Below are positions 18,799-27,684 of a stretch of 64,000 nucleotides of DNA, piece by piece (the first letter of the stretch is position 1; each line of letters begins with the position of its first letter). The DNA comes from Staphylococcus petrasii (GTDB taxonomy: Bacteria > Bacillota > Bacilli > Staphylococcales > Staphylococcaceae). The stretch spans positions 1 to 64,000 of the forward strand of contig NZ_PPRC01000013.1 of the NCBI RefSeq assembly GCF_002902565.1. Reading direction: 5' to 3'. The position numbers and the translations under genes were made by a program. Under the pieces are notes generated by a model that was given only the letters and a program-made list of their open reading frames with translations, made no database searches and had not been told where the DNA came from.

Positions 18799-18908
18799 GG
18801 GAGTGGGACAGAAATTAAAATAATTTCGTCGTCCCACCCCGGCAAGGATGACTAGGTTTGAAAAAGCTGAGTTAAGCACATTTTCAAATCAGTCAGCTAC
18901 TGCCAAAT
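18798..18908. repeat. GTGGGACAGAAAT-type staphylococcal intergenic repeat
   Basis: Starts GGGAGTGGGACAGAAAT with a matching ATTTCGTCGTCCCACCCC, followed by a GGCAAGGATGACTAG...TCAGTCAGCTACTGCCA segment. A second copy lies at 32467-32580. Similar GTGGGACAGAAAT elements are abundant between staphylococcal genes. Confidence 0.7.
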
Positions 18909-18910
18909 GG

Positions 18911-19040
18911 TTCTAAAATGGATTTTGCATTCCGCTTAAGTTGAGACGCTTGCCTAGGGGGCTGGGTCGAGCCTTGGTCTCGACACTCATCCTGCTCCCT
19001 CAGGCGTCGCTCAACTACGCTCCATTGTCCATTTTAGTAC
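18911..19040. repeat. Intergenic palindromic repeat, copy 3
   Basis: Bounded by CTAAAATGGA and TCCATTTTAG. The core is the reverse complement of that at 59.5 kb (GCTTGCCTAGGGGGCTGGG and the GTCTCGACACTCATCCTGC block). The 640-base gap between the DUF2188 gene and relP is filled mainly by this and the two neighbouring repeats. Confidence 0.75.
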
Positions 19041-19155
19041 TATTTATATAAGGGCGTGAGGGTATAAGTGCATTAAATTATTGTTCCTTCAAGCGTCACA
19101 CAACTACATTTTGATATGCTTCTTCAGAATTTTTTACATATGTAAGTAAGGGTGT

Positions 19156-19282
19156 GTTAGATAGATAACGAAGCGTAGTTGCGAGACTCCTAGTGGAAAA
19201 GAAAGTGTCGAGTGACTACAGGCACGAGCCTTTCCCACAGGAAAGGGAGCAACTTAAGCAAGTGAATATCTATTTGTAGACA
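19156..19282. repeat. Intergenic palindromic repeat, copy 4
   Basis: GTTAGATAGATAACGAAGCG begins the element and GCAACTTAAGCAAGTGAATA nears its end. The core (GTGTCGAGTGACTACAGGC) is like copy 1 in reverse. It lies about 105 bases before relP. Confidence 0.65.
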
Positions 19283-19388
19283 GTTAGTTTCTCGGTCTAA
19301 TTACCTAGGTTAAATGAGGTGGTTATTGGTTTTAGTTCATTTTGTAATTCGATATAATGGAAGGTAAGGGAACAAGGGGGCAACCGCT

Positions 19389-20093
19389 ATGTACGTAGAA
19401 AGAAAACCGTCATTATATATCGAAGAATTACGAAGTGAATTCAAAGATAGTTTAAATCATTTCAAAGATGGCGACGAAGCATTTGATCGATTAATTGGTT
19501 TTGTTGAACTAGACCATTTATATTCATCTGCTTTAAAAGAAATAAGTACAAAATTAGATATTCTAGACGATAACTTTAACCACATGTATAAACATAATCC
19601 AATTCATCACATGGAACGCCGTGTTAAAGAAATGAATAGCTTAGTTAAAAAGTTACAACGCAAAAACTTACCTGTAAGTGCAGAAAGCGCAAAAGAGAAT
19701 ATTTTAGATATTGCTGGTATTCGTGTCGTATGTAATTACTTAGAAGATATTTATGTCATTGAAAAGATGTTATTAAAACAAGAAGACGTTAAACTTATAA
19801 AACGTAAAGACTATATTAAACAACCAAAAGAAAATGGTTATCGCAGTTTACATCTTGTCGTTTCCATCCCAGTCTTTTTAGCTGATCGTGTAGAAGTCAC
19901 ACCAGTTGAAATACAAATTCGTACGATTGGAATGGATATGTGGGCAAGTTTAGAACATAAAATTCGCTATAAAAATAATACAAATACAGAAGATTATAAA
20001 GATAGATTGAAAGAATGTGCGCTTGAACTTACAGATATCGAAGCAAAAATGCAAGCTATTCATTCAGAAATATCGGATAGAGAAATGAAGTAA
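19389..20093 (+). CDS. relP: Small alarmone synthetase RelP
   Basis: A 234-residue (p)ppGpp synthetase containing only the RelA/SpoT synthetase domain. Conserved pieces are [16 protein letters not shown], the G-loop region [17 protein letters not shown] and [17 protein letters not shown]. The opening [14 protein letters not shown] and the length match S. aureus RelP rather than the 211-residue RelQ. It transfers pyrophosphate from ATP to GDP or GTP; in S. aureus relP is induced by cell-wall stress through VraRS. AAGGGGG precedes the ATG, and the terminator stem begins inside the stop codon. Confidence 0.93.
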   Translation: MYVERKPSLYIEELRSEFKDSLNHFKDGDEAFDRLIGFVELDHLYSSALKEISTKLDILDDNFNHMYKHNPIHHMERRVKEMNSLVKKLQRKNLPVSAESAKENILDIAGIRVVCNYLEDIYVIEKMLLKQEDVKLIKRKDYIKQPKENGYRSLHLVVSIPVFLADRVEVTPVEIQIRTIGMDMWASLEHKIRYKNNTNTEDYKDRLKECALELTDIEAKMQAIHSEISDREMK

Positions 20094-20116
20094 GGGGTTC
20101 AAATTGAACCCCTTTT
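20092..20116 (+). terminator. Terminator of relP
   Basis: AAGGGGTTCAA and TTGAACCCCTT around a single-base loop, followed by TTTT. The stem overlaps the stop codon. Confidence 0.85.
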
Positions 20117-20188
20117 AATTATGTCCTAGAATAGATAAATTTGTGATAGAATAATTTATTAGTACTATTTTAAATTTTGAGGTTGATT

Positions 20189-21061
20189 ATGGATAAACGA
20201 AATTTTAAGACACAAATTTATCAATTAAAAAATTATGAAAATGAACAGAGCGAAGTGGCATATGCAGGGAATATGGATACAGATAAGACAATTGTATTTC
20301 TACATGGCGCATTAATGACATATCGCATTATGACTTTATTTGAGCCTTATTTTAGAGATTATAAAATGGTATTTATCAATTGTCCTAGTCGTGGTAAAAG
20401 TTCAAAAATTGAACGTGACCATCATAATTTAGATGATTATACTGAACGCATAGAAGATGTGCTAGAACAAATTGTAGAAGAACATAACATAGAGAAAATG
20501 ATGATTATTGGCTACTCTATGGGTGGTATGATTGGTACGCGTTTATTAAAATTTAACAAACTTCCAATTTCGCACCTCGTCTATTTAAGTAGCGCAGCGA
20601 AGATTTCACCTAATGCGAGTATGGTGTTACGTTTATTTACAAAGAATAGGAAACGTGAACATTTGAAAGATGAACTTGTTGCTATTAAAAACTTGCCACA
20701 ATTCATTTTAAAGAAAACAGTGTATGCGCGAAAAGAAAATGGTGTGAGTATCTTGTCATTTGTAGCACCATTCAAGACAATTATCACCGATCTTATTTAT
20801 ACAGTGAAAGCCGATTATATGCCTGATATTGAAGCGATTAAACAGTTTCCTAAATTACTGTTTATCGCAGGTGAGGATGATGACGTCATACCTTACACAG
20901 ATTCACAAGCGACGATGGAAGAATTTAAGAAATTTGGTGGCGAAACAGTAGGTATACTTTATCCTGGCATTGGTCACATTGACTTTCCAGCCGTTCTAGA
21001 GAAGCTACCTAATGGTACAGAAGGGATTATCGACCACATTAAAGACTGGATTGAATCTTAA
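20189..21061 (+). CDS. Alpha/beta-hydrolase fold protein
   Basis: About 290 residues. The fold is shown by the oxyanion strand VFLHGAL, the nucleophile elbow GYSMGG with serine near residue 118, an acid in AGEDDDVIPY, and the catalytic histidine in GIGHIDFP. The start at 20189 (MDKRNF) has GAGG six bases upstream and is preferred to a TTG four codons earlier. The substrate cannot be deduced; esterase, peptidase and dehalogenase relatives all share these motifs. It lies between relP and a MerR gene, apparently in its own unit. Confidence 0.85.
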   Translation: MDKRNFKTQIYQLKNYENEQSEVAYAGNMDTDKTIVFLHGALMTYRIMTLFEPYFRDYKMVFINCPSRGKSSKIERDHHNLDDYTERIEDVLEQIVEEHNIEKMMIIGYSMGGMIGTRLLKFNKLPISHLVYLSSAAKISPNASMVLRLFTKNRKREHLKDELVAIKNLPQFILKKTVYARKENGVSILSFVAPFKTIITDLIYTVKADYMPDIEAIKQFPKLLFIAGEDDDVIPYTDSQATMEEFKKFGGETVGILYPGIGHIDFPAVLEKLPNGTEGIIDHIKDWIES

Positions 21062-21157
21062 TAAGACAGAGGGCAGACTGCTTGTTATAATTTTTTTGAA
21101 AATGTCTTGCTCATGACGTAGCGTCATTAGCTATGTTAGAGCTAGGAGGTGAAGGCT

Positions 21158-21880
21158 ATGTCACATTATTCAATTGGAGAACTTGCCAAACAAAGTGGCA
21201 TCACAATCAGAACATTACAATACTATGATCGCAAAGGATTATTAACAGCTGAACGTCATCACGATTCTAATCGACGTTATTATACAGAAACACAACTACA
21301 TCAACTCCAACTGATATTAATCTTGAAAAAATTCGGCTGTACATTAGACGAAATTAAAACATTGCTTTATGAAGATAATGACTTACAAACGTTGAAAATG
21401 ATCCTTCAACTTCATAAAGAAACTATTCAACAAGATATGCAACAACAATCTGAGACGCTTAAGCACATCAATTCAGTACAACAATATATTTCAGAACAAT
21501 CAAGTTCTTCAATCAATCACTTAACTGACATAGACAATGTTATGAAAAAATCAGAAAAACTTAACTCAGTAAAAGGTAAAATTTGGCTTAGCGCAGGGGT
21601 AATAGGTATCGTTCAATATTCAGGATTGGTATTTAGCTTATTAAGAAGCTCAGCGAAACCATTTGTAGCAGTTTTACCAATTCTTGTAACTTATGCAGTA
21701 GGACTAATAGCGTTCTATTTCAAAAATATTTCATTCCTTTGTCCAAACTGCCAACATGTCTTTAAACCATCATTAAAATCATTCATCTTAGCAAGACACA
21801 CAGCCAAAACACGTAAACTCCAATGCCCAAAATGTCATGAAACTCATTATTGCATTGAAGTAGCAAATGACGATAAATAA
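21158..21880 (+). CDS. MerR-family regulator with membrane segments and zinc ribbon
   Basis: About 240 residues. Residues 1-70 are a MerR helix-turn-helix (YSIGELAKQSGITIRTLQYYDRKGL, with wing NRRYY), followed by a coiled-coil dimerisation helix. Unusually, two membrane segments follow (IWLSAGVIGIVQYSGLVFSLL and the stretch ending LIAFYF), then a four-cysteine zinc ribbon, CPNC and CPKC. The protein may therefore bind DNA from the membrane. The ligand and targets are unknown. AGGAGGT seven bases before 21158 fixes the start. A terminator follows it. Confidence 0.82.
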   Translation: MSHYSIGELAKQSGITIRTLQYYDRKGLLTAERHHDSNRRYYTETQLHQLQLILILKKFGCTLDEIKTLLYEDNDLQTLKMILQLHKETIQQDMQQQSETLKHINSVQQYISEQSSSSINHLTDIDNVMKKSEKLNSVKGKIWLSAGVIGIVQYSGLVFSLLRSSAKPFVAVLPILVTYAVGLIAFYFKNISFLCPNCQHVFKPSLKSFILARHTAKTRKLQCPKCHETHYCIEVANDDK

Positions 21881-21891
21881 GGTTTTTACCG

Positions 21892-21928
21892 CATCCTAGC
21901 TTTAAATAAGCTAGGGTATTTTATTTTT
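21892..21928 (+). terminator. Terminator of the MerR-type gene
   Basis: TCCTAGCTT and AAGCTAGGG form a stem followed by TATTTTATTTTT. Confidence 0.75.
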
Positions 21929-21938
21929 GAATGAAAAA

Positions 21939-21952
21939 GAAAGCGCTTGCAA
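21939..21952 (+). promoter_or_regulatory. cre (CcpA) site of the gluconate operon
   Basis: GAAAGCGCTTGCAA fits the catabolite-responsive consensus. Its TTGCAA end can act as a -35 box, with TAACAT 16 bases later as -10, so CcpA would sit on the promoter. Confidence 0.65.
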
Positions 21953-21973
21953 AAACTAGAACAGTATATTAAC

Positions 21974-21991
21974 ATACTTGTATACAAGTTG
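21974..21991 (+). promoter_or_regulatory. GntR operator
   Basis: ACTTGTATACAAGT (21976-21989) is a perfect palindrome. With its left flank (AT) it reproduces most of the 18-bp operator reported for the B. subtilis gnt operon. It sits just after the putative -10 box, suited to autorepression that gluconate relieves. Confidence 0.85.
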
Positions 21992-22020
21992 AAGTAAAGT
22001 AGTAATTAGAGGTGAATGTT

Positions 22021-22701
22021 GTGAACCAAGGATATCCAGAACAATGGCTTGGAGGTATGACGAAAGGGGAAGGCGTGGCTGCTGAAATTCGCTTACAAAT
22101 TGTAAACGGCGAAATTGAAAGTGACACGTTACTTACTGAGAATCAAATCGCAAAACAATTTGATGTCAGTCGTTCTCCTGTACGCGATGCCTTCAAATTA
22201 TTACAGACTGATCAATTAATACATCTCGAACGCATGGGTGCGAAAGTACTTCCATTTGGCGAACAAGAAAAGAAAGAATTATATGATTTAAGACTTATGC
22301 TCGAGTCGTTCGCATTTTCAAAGATGAGGTATATTGATCGTACGTCTGTAGTAAAAGAAATGCGCAAGCACCTTGAAATGATGAAAGTCTCAGTACAATT
22401 TGAAGATGCCGAAGCCTTTACGCAACATGACTTGCAATTTCATGAAGCAACGATTAAAGCTTCAAATCATCAATATTTACAAACGTTCTGGAATCATTTG
22501 AAACCGGTCATCGAATCTTTAGTCTTACTGTCAATGAGAGAACGCATGGCACATAACAAAGAGGACTTTGAACGTATTCACAGCAATCACGAAGTATTTA
22601 TTGAAGCAATCGAGCACCACGACTCAGATAAATTAAGAGAAGCGTTTCACTTAAACTTCGATGACGTGGGGAAAGATATCGAAAGTTTCTGGTTACGCTA
22701 A
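22021..22701 (+). CDS. gntR: Gluconate operon repressor GntR
   Basis: About 226 residues: N-terminal GntR winged helix (ENQIAKQFDVSRSPVRDAFKLLQ) and a C-terminal all-helical FCD ligand domain with the metal-site histidine region HDLQFHEATIKASNH. It is closely similar to Bacillus GntR throughout, including LERMGAKV and FDDVGKDIE near the end. Start: GTG at 22021 is preferred to GTG at 22012 because AGAGGTG lies six bases before it. It represses its own operon via the palindrome just upstream, with gluconate as the expected inducer. Confidence 0.93.
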   Translation: MNQGYPEQWLGGMTKGEGVAAEIRLQIVNGEIESDTLLTENQIAKQFDVSRSPVRDAFKLLQTDQLIHLERMGAKVLPFGEQEKKELYDLRLMLESFAFSKMRYIDRTSVVKEMRKHLEMMKVSVQFEDAEAFTQHDLQFHEATIKASNHQYLQTFWNHLKPVIESLVLLSMRERMAHNKEDFERIHSNHEVFIEAIEHHDSDKLREAFHLNFDDVGKDIESFWLR

Positions 22702-22723
22702 ATAGAAGGAAAGAAGGAATACT

Positions 22724-24262
22724 ATGAAATACATGATTGGCGTTGATATTGGTACCACAAGTACGAAATCAGTGTTATATGACGAGAATGGACAATTTAT
22801 TATGAAACATAATATCGGCTACCCATTACATACGCCAAACGTAGATGTTTCAGAAGAGAACCCAGACGAGCTATTTGACGCAGTCTTAATGACAGTGAAA
22901 TATGTTGTGCGAGAAGCGGGTGTTAAGAAAGAAGACATTAAACTGATTTCTTTCAGTGCACAAATGCATAGCTTAGTCGCTCTAGATGCGCAACATTCAA
23001 GATTAACAGAAAGTATCACTTGGGCAGATAATCGCGCTAGTAAATATGCTGAACGCATCACTCAAGAACATAACGGTCATGAAATTTATCAACGCACAGG
23101 CACGCCAATTCATCCTATGTCACCCTTATCTAAAATCTTCTGGATGAAACATGAACAACCTGAGGTTTATAACCAAACGGCTATGTTCGCTGACATTAAA
23201 ACATATATCTTCTATCAACTCTTTGAACAATATGTCATCGATTATTCAATGGCCTCAGCGACAGGCATGTTTAATTTGGAAAAGTTAGATTGGGATGAAG
23301 AAGCCCTTAACTTATTAGGAATTTCACGAGATCAATTACCTAAACTTGTACCAACTACGCATATCTTAACAGGTATGAAAAAACGTTATGCCACATTAAT
23401 GGGCATTGATGAAAATACCCCAATCGTAGTAGGCGCAAGCGATGGCGTACTCTCAAATCTTGGCGTTAACAGCTATAAAAAAGGGGAAGTTGCCGTCACG
23501 ATCGGTACATCAGGTGCCATTCGCACAGTCATTAATAAACCACGTACCGACTATAAAGGTCGTATCTTCTGTTACGTGTTAGACGAAGACCACTATGTTA
23601 TTGGTGGACCAGTTAATAACGGAGGCGTGATCCTCAGATGGTTACGAGATGAACTCTTAGCAAGCGAAGTTGAAACAGCCAAACGCTTAGGCGTAGATCC
23701 ATACGACGTTCTTACAAAAATCGCAAGTCGTGTTAAACCAGGCGCAGAAGGTTTAATCTTCCATCCTTATTTAGCCGGCGAACGCGCACCGCTTTGGAAC
23801 GCAGATGCACGCGGTTCATTCTTTGGCTTAACACTATCGCACCAGAAAGAACATATGATTCGTGCCGCGCTAGAAGGTGTGCTTTACAACCTTTACACGG
23901 TATACCTTGCACTAGTTGAAGTGATGAACGAAACACCTAGCACGATTAAAGCGACAGGCGGTTTCGCGAAGAGTGAAGTATGGCGCCAAATGATGGCAGA
24001 CATCTTTGATACTGATCTTATCGTGCCAGAAAGCTATGAAAGTTCTTGCCTTGGTGCATGTGTCTTAGGTCTCAAAGCATTAGGAGAAATTGAAGACTTT
24101 TCTATTATTGAAAAGATGGTAGGAACAACTAACGCACATAAACCGAACCAAGAAACCGTTAAAGTATATCAACAATTAGTATCAATCTTTATTAACCTTA
24201 GTCGATCATTAGAAGAACGCTACGCAGAAATTGCAGATTTCCAACGCAAGCATATGGACTAA
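22724..24262 (+). CDS. gntK: Gluconokinase (FGGY family)
   Basis: A 512-residue FGGY carbohydrate kinase that phosphorylates gluconate to 6-phosphogluconate, feeding the pentose phosphate pathway. The N-terminal phosphate loop DIGTTSTKSVLYD and the C-terminal ATP-site motif KATGGFAKSEVWRQMMAD are both clear, and the catalytic aspartate is in GASDGVLSNLG. The length is standard. It follows gntR by 22 bases, and AGAAGGAAAGAAGG precedes the ATG. Operon position with GntR and GntP fixes the substrate with good confidence. Confidence 0.95.
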   Translation: MKYMIGVDIGTTSTKSVLYDENGQFIMKHNIGYPLHTPNVDVSEENPDELFDAVLMTVKYVVREAGVKKEDIKLISFSAQMHSLVALDAQHSRLTESITWADNRASKYAERITQEHNGHEIYQRTGTPIHPMSPLSKIFWMKHEQPEVYNQTAMFADIKTYIFYQLFEQYVIDYSMASATGMFNLEKLDWDEEALNLLGISRDQLPKLVPTTHILTGMKKRYATLMGIDENTPIVVGASDGVLSNLGVNSYKKGEVAVTIGTSGAIRTVINKPRTDYKGRIFCYVLDEDHYVIGGPVNNGGVILRWLRDELLASEVETAKRLGVDPYDVLTKIASRVKPGAEGLIFHPYLAGERAPLWNADARGSFFGLTLSHQKEHMIRAALEGVLYNLYTVYLALVEVMNETPSTIKATGGFAKSEVWRQMMADIFDTDLIVPESYESSCLGACVLGLKALGEIEDFSIIEKMVGTTNAHKPNQETVKVYQQLVSIFINLSRSLEERYAEIADFQRKHMD

Positions 24263-24303
24263 ACATTACATCATAATATAGACACACAAAGGGAGGACTT
24301 ACA

Positions 24304-25662
24304 ATGTTTGGAGAGATTTGGCCACTTATTAGCGTGGTTATTGGGATTCTACTACTCTTATCATTAATCATTTTCTTAAAATTAAATACATTTATTTCAT
24401 TAATCATTACATCAGTCGTTACAGCTATTCTTTTAGGAATGCCATTAAATAAAGTCATGAGTACGATTGAAACCGGTATGGGAAGTACGCTCGGTCATAT
24501 CGCACTTATCTTTGGACTTGGTGCCATTCTAGGTAAATTACTAGCAGATGGCGGAGGCGCAAACCGCATTGCAGACACATTAATCGCTAAATTCGGACAA
24601 AAACACGTTCAATGGGCAATGCTAGTCGCAGCCTTTATCGTCGGTATCGCACTATTCTTCGAAGTGGGCTTAGTACTATTAATTCCATTAGTATTCACTA
24701 TCGCCAAACGTGCGAAAGTATCACCACTGAAACTTGGATTACCAATGGTGACAGCCTTATCAGTAACACACGGCTTCTTACCACCACATCCAGGACCAGT
24801 AGTCATCGCTAAAGAATTAAAAGCCAACATAGGACAAGTATTATTATTCGGTATCATTATCGCTATTCCAGTCACTATCATTGCTGGACCAATCTTCAAT
24901 AAAGTAGCACAAAAAATTATCCCTTCAGCTTATACACGTGAAGGCGATATTTCAGCTTTAGGCACACAAAAAGAATTCAAAGACTCTGAAATGCCAGGAT
25001 TCGGCTTAAGTATCTTTACAGCCATCTTACCGGTCATCTTAATGTTAATTTCAACCATCGTTCAATTAATCACTGGCCATCAAGAAGCTAAAAACGTATT
25101 TGAACAGATCATTTACTTCATTGGTACAGCTGGCACAGCAATGTTGATTTCAGTTATCTTTGCCATCTTCTCAATGGGCTTACATCGCGGTAGAAAAATG
25201 GACGACATCATGAAATCAGTCACAGATGCTATTTACCCAATCGGCATGATGATCCTCATCATCGGCGGTGGCGGTACATTCAAACAAGTACTTATCGACG
25301 GTGGCGTAGGCGATACAATTGCGAAAATGTTCGAAGGTTCAACAATGTCACCAATCTTACTTGCATGGATAGTTGCAGCTGTATTACGTATCGCATTAGG
25401 CTCAGCAACCGTGGCAGCCATCTCAACAACAGGTATCGTCTTACCATTATTACAACACTCAGACGTCAACGTCGCACTCGTCGTACTCGCAATTGGCGCA
25501 GGAAGCGTTATCCTATCACACGTAAACGACGCAGGCTTCTGGATGTTCAGAGAATACTTCGGCCTAACAATCAAAGAAACATTCCTAACATGGTCACTAC
25601 TCGAAACCATCATCTCAGTATCAGGAATTATCTTCATCCTATTCATAAGCTTATTTGTATAA
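24304..25662 (+). CDS. gntP: Gluconate:H+ symporter GntP
   Basis: A 452-residue transporter with about 12-14 membrane segments, of the GntP family. The conserved core GHIALIFGLGAILGKLLADGGGANRIADTL and the later HGFLPPHPGPV are signatures of this family. It brings gluconate into the cell for GntK. It is 41 bases after gntK with AAAGGGAGG before the ATG, and the operon ends in a strong terminator. The last 30 codons are markedly C-ending, unlike the start of the gene. Confidence 0.94.
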   Translation: MFGEIWPLISVVIGILLLLSLIIFLKLNTFISLIITSVVTAILLGMPLNKVMSTIETGMGSTLGHIALIFGLGAILGKLLADGGGANRIADTLIAKFGQKHVQWAMLVAAFIVGIALFFEVGLVLLIPLVFTIAKRAKVSPLKLGLPMVTALSVTHGFLPPHPGPVVIAKELKANIGQVLLFGIIIAIPVTIIAGPIFNKVAQKIIPSAYTREGDISALGTQKEFKDSEMPGFGLSIFTAILPVILMLISTIVQLITGHQEAKNVFEQIIYFIGTAGTAMLISVIFAIFSMGLHRGRKMDDIMKSVTDAIYPIGMMILIIGGGGTFKQVLIDGGVGDTIAKMFEGSTMSPILLAWIVAAVLRIALGSATVAAISTTGIVLPLLQHSDVNVALVVLAIGAGSVILSHVNDAGFWMFREYFGLTIKETFLTWSLLETIISVSGIIFILFISLFV

Positions 25663-25677
25663 GAAACATTCATAAAA

Positions 25678-25707
25678 ACACTCACCACACAAAGTGAGTG
25701 TTTTTTA
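25678..25707 (+). terminator. Terminator of the gluconate operon
   Basis: ACACTCAC and GTGAGTGT flank an eight-base loop and are followed by TTTTTT. Confidence 0.88.
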
Positions 25708-25871
25708 TAGTGAAGTTTATAATCAAAACATACAAACATAAATGGCACTACTGGAGTAGCTCCTGTACCACCCATACTCAAATTAATAGGCTATTGCTAG
25801 GAAAGAATTACAAAGAATGATAAACTAACAAATGATATAAAAGACAGAATGTGCAAAGGAGTTACTTGAGT

Positions 25872-26738
25872 TTGAAACAGATTAAAAAAGCTATCATACC
25901 TGCCGCTGGTTTAGGAACGAGATTTTTACCAGCAACTAAAGCGATGCCTAAGGAAATGCTTCCTATCTTAGACAAACCAACAATTCAATACATAGTGGAA
26001 GAAGCCTCTCGCGCAGGAATTGAAGATATTATTATAGTAACTGGTAAACATAAACGTGCGATTGAAGACCACTTCGATAATCAAAAAGAATTAGAAATGG
26101 TACTTGAAGAAAAAGGAAAAACAGACCTACTTGAAAAAGTTCAATATTCAACAGATTTAGCTAACATTTTTTATGTGCGCCAAAAGGAACAAAAAGGATT
26201 AGGACATGCTATTTATACTGCACGTCAATTTATCGGCGACGAGCCATTTGCGGTACTTCTAGGCGATGACATTGTAGAATCAGACGAACCCGCTATTAAA
26301 CAACTAATGAACGTATATGAAGAAACAGGGCACTCAGTGATTGGTGTTCAAGAAGTGCCAGAGAACGTTACGCATCGTTATGGTATTATTGATCCTTTAG
26401 AAAAAGAAGGCCGTCGCTACGAAGTTAAACAATTTGTTGAGAAACCAGCTCAAGGCACAGCACCATCAAACCTAGCAATCATGGGACGTTATATCTTAAC
26501 ACCAGAAATCTTTGAGTACCTTAAAACACAAAAAGAAGGCGCCGGCAACGAAATTCAATTAACCGATGCTATTGAGCGTATGAACAACGATATCCAAGTC
26601 TACGCTTACGACTTTGATGGCGATCGCTTCGACGTAGGAGAAAAACTCGGCTTCGTCAAAACAACTATCGAATACGCCCTAAAAGACCCAAAAATGAAAG
26701 ACGAACTCATCCACTTCATTAAAGAACTAGGACTATAA
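25872..26738 (+). CDS. gtaB: UTP-glucose-1-phosphate uridylyltransferase
   Basis: A 288-residue enzyme producing UDP-glucose for glycolipid, teichoic acid and wall polymers. The nucleotide-binding signature [20 protein letters not shown] is at residues 13-32, with DDIVES and [14 protein letters not shown] as further landmarks. The start is TTG at 25872, giving [13 protein letters not shown] as in S. aureus GtaB, with AAAGGAG ten bases upstream; an in-frame GTG at 25851 precedes that ribosome site and is rejected. The closest names are gtaB and galU. A terminator lies straight after it. Confidence 0.95.
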   Translation: MKQIKKAIIPAAGLGTRFLPATKAMPKEMLPILDKPTIQYIVEEASRAGIEDIIIVTGKHKRAIEDHFDNQKELEMVLEEKGKTDLLEKVQYSTDLANIFYVRQKEQKGLGHAIYTARQFIGDEPFAVLLGDDIVESDEPAIKQLMNVYEETGHSVIGVQEVPENVTHRYGIIDPLEKEGRRYEVKQFVEKPAQGTAPSNLAIMGRYILTPEIFEYLKTQKEGAGNEIQLTDAIERMNNDIQVYAYDFDGDRFDVGEKLGFVKTTIEYALKDPKMKDELIHFIKELGL

Positions 26739-26760
26739 ATAACAATTTAATACATCAAGA

Positions 26761-26806
26761 AAGCCTAAGACTTTTAAAATAACATTAAAGGTCTTAGGCT
26801 TTTTTG
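26761..26806 (+). terminator. Terminator of gtaB
   Basis: AAGCCTAAGAC and GTCTTAGGCTT flank a 19-base loop and are followed by TTTTTT. Confidence 0.88.
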
Positions 26807-26826
26807 CTAAAAAGGTGCATAAAAAT

Positions 26827-27050
26827 AGCTCATCTTATAGCGGATTAAGATGAGCACTTAATAAAATAAGCTGTTTGTAGAAAACATATGTTTTGAGTTG
26901 ACCCTCAAAATATGTTGCTTAGTTTTTCCACCTAGTGAACTTTCCAAAAACTATAGGTGTATTTTTATACTTTTATTTTACTATGATAATATTATTAATG
27001 CAAATTCAAATAAAATAAAAGACCCATCTCATTTTCCGCTAAGATGAGCC
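26827..27050. repeat. Segment flanked by inverted 28-bp repeats, with pseudoknot-like core
   Basis: AGCTCATCTTATAGCGGATT... (26827-26855) and its approximate reverse complement around CCGCTAAGATGAGC (27021-27050) bound a non-coding segment. Inside are a hairpin (AACATATGTTTTGAG / CTCAAAATATGTT, 26883-26916) and two interleaved pairings (26921-27 with 26946-52; 26929-34 with 26954-59) that would make an H-type pseudoknot. No ORF was recognised. The rest of the gap up to 27288 is plain AT-rich DNA. Confidence 0.45.
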
Positions 27051-27288
27051 TTTAGGGAGTTAATACCTATGCATCTATCCCACTAAAATATAAATCCTTC
27101 ACTTCATATTAGATCGAAATCTAATATACATAAATTATAATATATAAAAATTAATTAAAATACCCCACACAATAGCAATTCCTTGACCAAAAATATCACT
27201 TTTTAAACTTTTTCAATAATTAACGTATTATTGATGAAAAAAATGAATTTGATAAAATTAAAGTATTAACTAGTAAAGGGTGCTTATA

Positions 27289-27684
27289 ATGAAAAAAATT
27301 ATAAATGTTGTGGGTGCAATTATTTTTAATGAAGATAAAGTATTATGTGCTCAACGTAGTGAAAATATGAGTCTTCCATTAATGTGGGAATTCCCTGGAG
27401 GTAAAATTGAAAAAGGAGAAACAGAAAAAGAAGCCTTAATTAGAGAAATCAAAGAAGAAATGAAATGTAATTTAAGTGTGGAAGATAAAGTAACTACTAC
27501 CGAACACGAATATGAATTTGGAATTGTTAGATTAACAACCTATAAATGTAAACTAAATAATGAACTTCCTACTTTGACTGAACATAAAGCAATTAAATGG
27601 TTGCCATTAGATGAATTAAAAACATTGGAATGGGCCCCAGCTGATGTACCAGCAGTAGATATAATTATAGGAGAAGCAAAATAA
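27289..27684 (+). CDS. MutT-like NUDIX hydrolase
   Basis: About 131 residues. The NUDIX box starts at Gly38 and runs GKIEKGETEKEALIREIKEEMKC, with the metal-binding REIKEE at 52-57; the usual Gly near its end is Lys59. The WEFPGG lead-in is typical of MutT/8-oxo-dGTP and (deoxy)nucleoside triphosphate pyrophosphatases. The start at 27289 has AAAGGG eight bases upstream. The stop overlaps the helicase ATG by one base (TAATG), so the two are translated together and probably work together. It is AT-rich like the helicase and unlike the genes before it. Confidence 0.88.
   Translation: MKKIINVVGAIIFNEDKVLCAQRSENMSLPLMWEFPGGKIEKGETEKEALIREIKEEMKCNLSVEDKVTTTEHEYEFGIVRLTTYKCKLNNELPTLTEHKAIKWLPLDELKTLEWAPADVPAVDIIIGEAK

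Noticed and set aside
18798-19282. Possible CRISPR array (several repeats close together)
   Set aside because: Repeats are long, palindromic, of unequal spacing and spread over the window; no regular short repeat-spacer pattern and no cas genes.
25233-25781. 182-codon minus-strand frame over the end of gntP
   Set aside because: Antisense shadow of gntP caused by the C-rich, T-poor end of that gene; no ribosome site.
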